A stretch of DNA of 64,000 nt, taken from Cordia subcordata. Taxonomy: Eukaryota > Streptophyta > Magnoliopsida > Boraginales > Cordiaceae. The notes below the pieces were generated by a model. That model worked only from the letters and a program-made list of their open reading frames with translations. It was not told where the DNA came from and ran no database searches. Below, piece by piece: positions 58,088 to 64,000 of this stretch (positions within the stretch are counted from its first letter, which is position 1; each line of letters begins with the position of its first letter). The stretch is from the NCBI GenBank assembly GCA_028554755.1, contig JAPTOF010000002.1, forward strand, positions 14,613,001 to 14,677,000, given 5' to 3'. The translations under genes were made by a program, and so were the position numbers.

Positions 58088-58150
58088 ACAGCCCCCAAGT
58101 GGTGAGGTTCCAGGTTCAAATCCTGTGGAGACAAAGTTTTCGGGTGGGGG
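58085..58150 (+). other. tRNA-like repeat head overlapping the IDH stop codon and 3'UTR
   Basis: gcccccaagtggtgagg resembles a pol III A box and ggttcaaatcc (about 58112-58122) is a B box. The following tgtggagacaaagttttcgg and ggtggggggt match a repeated plant phrase. It starts within a few bases of the stop codon, in sense orientation. Confidence 0.45.
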
Positions 58151-59250
58151 GTTTTGTGAAAAAAAATATAGTTGTTAACAATCTGCAAATCTTGCTTTTG
58201 CCATGCCAAGGATGTATAACCATAATATTATATGACGCTATTCGTTTTTGTGCGTGTATTTTCTTGAAGAACAAAATCTGCACGGGTTTTCACATGACTA
58301 AAATTATACAAAAGATAGTATATGCCTACGTTAAAAAATATCAAATCTATATTTTATTCATTTACAATTATTCCTTAATCTAAATTAGAGCTCTTTCCTA
58401 ATTTTAGTTTTTTAGTTTAAATATTTTATTCAATCACTCTAAATCTGTCATAAGAAAACATAATAATTATCAAATTTTATTAAGAATAAAATTTTATAAA
58501 ATATATTTACATTTTATCGTGTCATGAACTATAAAAATTTATGTAACAAACTCATTTTTTCGTACATTTTATGGGTTATACACTAGTTTAGATACTGAGC
58601 ATGAACAATAGCTATATATTCTTAAATTTACAATTAATATTACGTGTTTTTCACCTCCATAGATGATAGATCTATGATTTAAAGCACATGGTTTTCATCT
58701 TTGTGATCTCTTTTTATGGATGCAAGAATTTTTGGGGGGAAGAATGGGGGTAAAAAGCTCCGGACTCCCCTGTGTTATATCATAAGTGCAAATTACCCCT
58801 GTCTTTCTTGAACCCCTTTTATCACCCTTAACGTTTTTGAAACAGTACAACAAACTCCCTTTCATTATTAATTCTGTCCATTTTGATGAAGAATGAGCTC
58901 CACGTGCGTGTAACTCGACTTGTTATGTAATATAGACATTGGAATAGATTTGTTGGACTAGATTACCCCTTCCTAGTCACATATAACCTCAGACACATCA
59001 CCCATCAACTTCTTCAACTTCAAAATGCATCATGTATTGTTTAGGGGTTTTATTTTTATTGTTAAGTTTTTCTTATTTACTTTAAAATACCATCTGCTAT
59101 TGTATTTCGTTTAAAGTACCATCTGTTATAGCTATTTTGAAGTTCCATTTTGCTGTGTGTTTATGAGCTTAACTTTGTTTCATGTTGATTATTTTCGACC
59201 CTTTGTCACGATTTCTGATTTTGATGATTTAGTGTATTTTTGAAGCAGCA
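58151..59250. other. Downstream of IDH, no gene seen
   Basis: A/T-rich. The segment 58740-58930 (gactcccctgtgttatatc, aaattacccctg) resembles one arm of the fold-back elements in the window without its partner. Nothing else is recognised. Confidence 0.45.
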
Positions 59251-59254
59251 AAGC

Positions 59255-61795
59255 ATGTCAACAAGTACATATAAAAGTTACTATGAGTACCTCGAAGAGC
59301 CCTTCCTTGATTTTCGATTTGTGCACATTAGGTGTAATTGCAAGCTTAACTAGAAGGCAAAGCGTTTGATTTGTACCCTGGTGTAAGCCTTGATGATGGA
59401 ACTGATGAAGCATTATCATCAGCTGATGGATCTAATAGAGCATGTAAGACTAACCCTAGGACAATTTTTATAATTTTAAACCTAGGTGCAGCAAAAAAAT
59501 TAAATACTTGCATACAATAATACCACACATGCATAGAGTAAACAAGAATACAAAGTAAAATTGTTAGAACAAATTTACCTCCTGGAGCAGAAAACAACCA
59601 GAAACTTTAATTGACAATCGGACTACATTTTGGACCTTTGATCAACAATCTAACCATTGGATTTGAAATCCTGGAAGTTTAAAATGTCCTCCTAAAATTT
59701 CAACATGATTTGATAAGTGATGGACACCCGATCAAGCCCGGATCTAAGATTGCACAGGGTGTGACGGGAAAAGATAGTTTCTGTCGTCTTGTGTTTTTCT
59801 CTCCAAAAACCTCTATAAGAACTACCCAAAAAGCTTTTGATCTTCCCTACTATGACTAGGGAGATGTTAACTATAAGCAAGAACCAAATTCTTGGTGAAA
59901 GAATTGGTTTTAAAATTGTAGAAGTTTAATTTTTGTTTTTGGTTGATCAAGAAAAGAAGAAGAGAAGGAGAAGAGAATTTTTTTTTCTTTTCTAAATTGA
60001 TCCAAGAATGTACGCATCTCCAATATTTTTGATGTACAAAAAACTTCTTTGTTTTATCAGACTTAGTTGACCCTCTTTAAGAGTTCTCTTAGCAATAGAA
60101 CTCCTAGGTAGACTAGGACTTTATCTTAAGGAGTTTAAATTCAAGTAGAAGATCTTTAGATAATAAGAGTTTCAAATTAAAACCAACTCTTGACCTAATC
60201 TTTTAGAATTTAAATCCCAACAAATCTTCTAGAATACGTAGGGCCCACTATCTCTTTCTTCTTTCCAAATTTGAATGCCTCTCTACAAGACCATTTGACA
60301 AATTGAATATTCCAAGATAGGAAACTTAGGGTTCAAGATATTTGAATTATCTTGTAAAAGTATAGCAATCCTATCCTAATTTGGAAACCTTACTCAAAAG
60401 TCACATCTTGCTTACCTAGAAGCTTTAGGAAAGAGATTAAGACATGTTCTAATTATCTACATTAAAACTTGGACCAATAAGAATTAAGAACAAATCTTAT
60501 TTCTTATTTCCAAGAATCCTAATACAATTACAACTCTCATAAAAACACATGTTTAGCAATCGACCAATGAGGAAATATTCAAGAATAGACTTCTCATGCT
60601 TAAAACAACATCCGACTTGTAGAGGGACCAAAAGAGATAACTACCCTTGCCTTCCAACATGACCAAAATGCCCTTGCCTCCCCTTAGGCAACATAATGAC
60701 CATTTGAACCCTAGTCTATTTCGTCACAAGACTAAAGCCACACTTCAAGGATAATTACTAGATGTCAGCAGTTTGTCACAACAACGAGTGACCTTTGTCT
60801 TTGACATACTAAGCAAAATGACCAAAACGCCCTTCTATGTACGCCCGTAGTCAAGGTCGGTCCTTTGACTATACCATCACCTCCTTAACAACCTCTAAAC
60901 CTTGGAATAACTTGTCCAGGATATCAATCATCTTCTAGTCACATTACTCTTTATCTCAGGAGCGACCCATTAGTTAAATGACCAATATACCCTTGAAGGG
61001 TTATACTACTAGGTCTAGATTTAGATGATTATATGGACAAGACCAAGGGGGGACATAGAATCTACTATTGCATATGCATGTCCCAACTGATCAAAACTCA
61101 ACTCCCAATGCATAGAGTTATTGACCCTAGGCAAGCAAGGTCTCACTCATAGTGGATCAAAGTGCTAAACCTTGGATCTATTAGTTCATCTACATACGGT
61201 CAAGATTAAGAGCATTGGCCACTTAGCAGCGGTGAGTATTGTGTTTTCTGACTTTGATAGTATGATTACAAGAAAACTAACTCATAGTGGTCCGGTCTAA
61301 TGCGTGACACATGCATTAAAGAGACAAGTCCGGAAAGGCCTCCAATGACCTAGGTAGGTTACCCTCACAAGGAGACTTACTCGCTATAACCTTATCCTGG
61401 TAAAGTGTCCAGCACCAGCATATGGTTATGAACTTATTTATGACATTACTAAGACTAGACTTGGACCTACTACGCATCTAGCTTTGCTGCGTACCCAAGT
61501 CTTTAGTTAATGTTATTAGGCCTTCATGTATCGCATAAATGCACAGTGGAGAGAATACAGTGTGCGAAACTCAATCATATTAACAAAAAAAAAAACTTGG
61601 GCGTATTATGTCTAGTATCCAGTAAACATCTTGCACTTGTGGTCTTTAGGGCAAACAAACCCAACATCAGCTTCCATGAAAAGCTCTAATGCGAAGAAGA
61701 AGAAGAAGAAGGAGAATAAGGATGGTGATCAGTTCATGAAGTTTCTGTGTCTTGTGCTACTACTGGTTGTTATCATTTTATTATTCAAGTGATGT
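59255..61795 (+). pseudogene. Possible GRF-zinc-finger gene relic, split by an insertion
   Basis: On the plus strand 59255 onward reads MSTSTYKSYYEYLEE then FRFVHIRCNCKLN and a stop. At 61673-61795 a lysine-rich stretch (SSNAKKKKKKENKDGDQFMK) is followed by a hydrophobic C-terminal anchor (FLCLVLLLVVIILLFK) and a stop. Plant GRF-type zinc-finger proteins have this layout (CxC start, coiled coil, C-terminal anchor), but the finger itself is missing. The 2.3 kb between the halves is foreign-looking. This is a tentative reading. Confidence 0.3.
59362..61666 (-). mobile_element. Probable LTR-type retrotransposon fragment (large derivative, minus strand)
   Basis: Read on the minus strand the block begins TGTTGGGTTTGTTTGCCC at 61666. 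It has no long frames and is less A/T-rich and locally smoother than the surroundings, as in long LTRs. A TGTTAG at 59562 on the plus strand could be the matching CA-type end. Beyond it, to about 59362, the sequence has a splice-like ctccag and a small open frame. No 5-bp duplication was found. Assignment is by general resemblance only. Confidence 0.35.
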
Positions 61796-62339
61796 AATAG
61801 GGTTTCATTGTGTTAGTTGTACTAAGTGACAATATGTATGGTAGTTCTATCTATTTCAATCTACTTAGGTGGTTCTCTATGATTATCTTCTCCTTTATTT
61901 GACTGATCAATATATTTGCACGTTAAGTAATCAAAATGATAAGAGAAAAAACACTTTCAAAATGTACATCAAGTAACAAAAAGATAGACTCATTCAGTCT
62001 GTGTCAATATATAACAAAGAGTTTCCATTCTATCATAATGGTGTTGCATAATTTCTGCCAAAAATCTGCTATAGTATGTAGCAGCAATGTACTAGAACAA
62101 AAATATTAACATATTGCTATCCCAGTTGCTTAATACAAAATGAAACCAAAGTGCATTTTCTGACTTCTAACATCATAAATAGACACAAAATGAACAAGAC
62201 TGCAAGTCATGGTCTCCAGATGCATTGGTTGGTTGTTCTTGAAGTGAAGGCTCTTGAAGTAGAGGGTTTTGAAATGAAAGTTGTTAAAGTACTTCCACCA
62301 GTGAGTACATCATTTTTGAAGCTTGTGTAAATCCTACCA

Positions 62340-64000
62340 GTGTGTGCACCACAATTTGTAGCCTTATTTGGAGCTATAGTTGCAACCTTATTTGTACCAG
62401 CAGCTGCAGTCTAATTTGCTCAATTTCTGCCAACTCTATAGCCAACATTCGTGCCACCTTTACTACCACCATTTCTAACACCTCTACTGCTACCATTTCT
62501 GCCACCTCTACTAACATTTGTAAATCATTCTTGAGTTGGGTGGTTGTTAAAAGATAATCAATATTTAAGTCATCTATTAAAAGTAAGTGAATAAGTAAAT
62601 AAAAGTGATCATTATGGCCACCATTACTCACATTGTTTATACAAGTTGCAGGCAGATTTTGATCATTGTTTATAGAAGATGCAGGCTAATTTTGATCACC
62701 GTTGCTACGTTGCATATTTGTTCCCTACATAAAAAGTGTAAAAATGTAAGTGAATAAGTAAATAAAAAGTGTAATAGAAAATAAATATGAAAGCTAATAC
62801 CCTCAAGAGAGTTGAGTTTGGATGAATTGGATTTTTACAAGTCTTCTTGTTATGTCCTTTTTGCAAGCATTTTCTACATGTTTGTGTTAGTCCCTTCCTT
62901 ATGGACACATTGTTACAACTTTGTCCCTCAAAAGCATTCATTTTTCTTGCTTTGGGTGGCCTACCAATCCTTTTTTAAACATTGGTGGGACAAATGGTTC
63001 TCTACCTCCTTCCACATAGTGATGCGGTTCAGGAACTGCATGAATCGTATTCTCATACACAACCATGTATACATTCTTTGAAAAACAAGCATCTACATAG
63101 TCTTCCCATCTTTTTCCATACTTATTTATGCATACCAAAGCGTGACAACAAGGGTAACCCATTAACTCAAAACCTGCCACATCGCATGTCTTGTTGCATA
63201 AGTTCACAACATACTTATTCCACTGTTACATAACCTCATATTCTTCCTACCTACACTTGTTTGCATTCCATCCTCTTGTAGCCTCATTCAATCTTCCAAT
63301 CTTCTTTACAATGTCAAGGAATATAGTACCTTAATACTTATCAATGGTAGCCTTCTTGACTTATATCCTAGCCATTAACTTTCTTTAATTGCCTCCCATA
63401 TTTTTATTTCTGGTTTATCCCTAGCACAATAATGTAATTGTTAAATGACTCACAAATATTGTTCACCATGGTGTCAAACTTAACTGCAGTAGGAAAATAT
63501 GACCTAGCCATTGTTTCAGACTTATCTTTCTCAACCACTCAGCTGCAATCTCATTGTTACCAACTTTTGGATCAGTTTTCTCAATCTGCTTCATTGTCCT
63601 TTCAAGCTCCATTTTATTGCATGTTAAAGCAGCTTTGCAAAACAAACTTTTATGTGCTACACCTAAAAACTTTTTCTTGAAATTTTGGTACATGTGCCTT
63701 ATGCAAAATCTGTGATGTATCCTTGGATACTTATCATTAAACACCTGACACAAACCTTTCCACCTGTCTGAAATATACCCCTAACCCTTCTCATATGGAC
63801 TACCAATCACATTATGTAACTCATTTAGAAACAAAGACCATGTCTCTCTTGTCTCAATTGGAACCATAGCCATTGCAATTGGGAGCACATTGTCATTCCC
63901 ATTTCTCCCAATAGCAGCCAACAATTGCCCCTCATATGGTGTCTTTAGAAAACAACCATGAAGCCTTATTATATCTCTACAGCCAGCCACAAACCCATTT
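62340..64000 (-). pseudogene. MuDR-type (MULE) transposase, decayed, continues beyond the right edge
   Basis: Minus-strand frames give, N to C: RLHGCFLKTPYEGQLLAAIG (63990-63781), a TAG replacing the usual Trp before GYISDRWKGL (63781-63783), HHRFCIRHMYQNFKKKF, a stretch with several stops and frameshifts (63460-63210), the SWIM-like zinc finger TCDVAGFELMGYPCCHA (63207-63140) and a CCHC knuckle CRKCLQKGHNKKTC (about 62875-62834). The first catalytic Asp of the usual DGCFLK motif is His, and the second Cys of the SWIM finger is Val. The coding C terminus (62374-62631) is a low-complexity repeat. It cannot encode an active enzyme. Confidence 0.85.
62633..62700. repeat. Short tandem repeat near the MULE 3' end
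   Basis: Two units of about 34 bp built on attgtttata, gatgcagg or gttgcagg, and attttgatc. Confidence 0.7.

Noticed and set aside
62374..62631. Separate valine/leucine-rich membrane protein on the minus strand
   Set aside because: It is the low-complexity tandem repeat at the 3' end of the MULE remnant, not a membrane protein gene.
1..64000. CRISPR array, operon or other prokaryotic-type system
   Set aside because: The genes are intron-split eukaryotic genes. The repeats found are transposon ends, microsatellites or single tandem duplications, with no regular repeat-spacer pattern.

Overview
This is a nuclear genomic window from a flowering plant, most likely a eudicot. The evidence is the AT-rich background, genes split by GT-AG introns, plant-type housekeeping genes (one with a plastid-transit-like N terminus) and a dense load of plant transposons. 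The species cannot be named from the sequence. No tRNA or rRNA gene, operon or CRISPR array was found.

Six protein-coding genes are supported. On the minus strand at the left edge is the 5' half of a PUR7-type SAICAR synthetase gene (250-6160; the 3' exons lie before base 1), with a 4.35-kb first intron. A two-exon GT61 glycosyltransferase gene (20897-22830, +) lies tail to tail with a four-exon Bet1-like SNARE gene (23412-26789, -). A tandem pair of six-exon FSH-type serine hydrolase genes (39719-43090 and 44587-48739, both +) has identical intron phases. A 15-exon NADP-dependent isocitrate dehydrogenase gene (53948-58087, +) ends in a peroxisomal-type AKL tripeptide. All exon boundaries were read by hand and all reading frames close. 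These are unrelated housekeeping and secretory functions with no sign of a cluster, apart from the FSH tandem duplication.

Most of the rest is transposon. There is a 5.1-kb hAT element with both ends and its target duplication but a dead transposase (7681-12792); a Copia gag fragment (15149-15867); two ~616-bp hAT-type non-autonomous elements (17667-18282 and 38164-38780); a LINE 3' fragment (36918-37708); a non-autonomous Mutator-like element with a perfect 9-bp target duplication (50454-51526); a small fold-back element with a 10-bp duplication (39983-40314); and a decayed MuDR-type transposase running off the right edge. One Tourist-like MITE family (ends GGGCCYGTTTGGATTGG, TTA/TAA duplications) has about a dozen copies, seven of them in introns.

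The most unusual structure is 28770-35747. Two partial Ty3/gypsy elements (LTR, primer site, gag, start of protease) face each other as a palindrome of about 3.3 kb per arm. Its outer edges are both the same (U3) LTR end, and it is flanked by a near-matching 5-bp duplication (ttgaa/ctgaa). This looks like the integration of a palindromic cDNA and could act as a hairpin-RNA locus. Second in interest is a 585-bp tandem duplication in FSH2 intron 1 that copies a splice acceptor plus the first 15 bases of exon 2.
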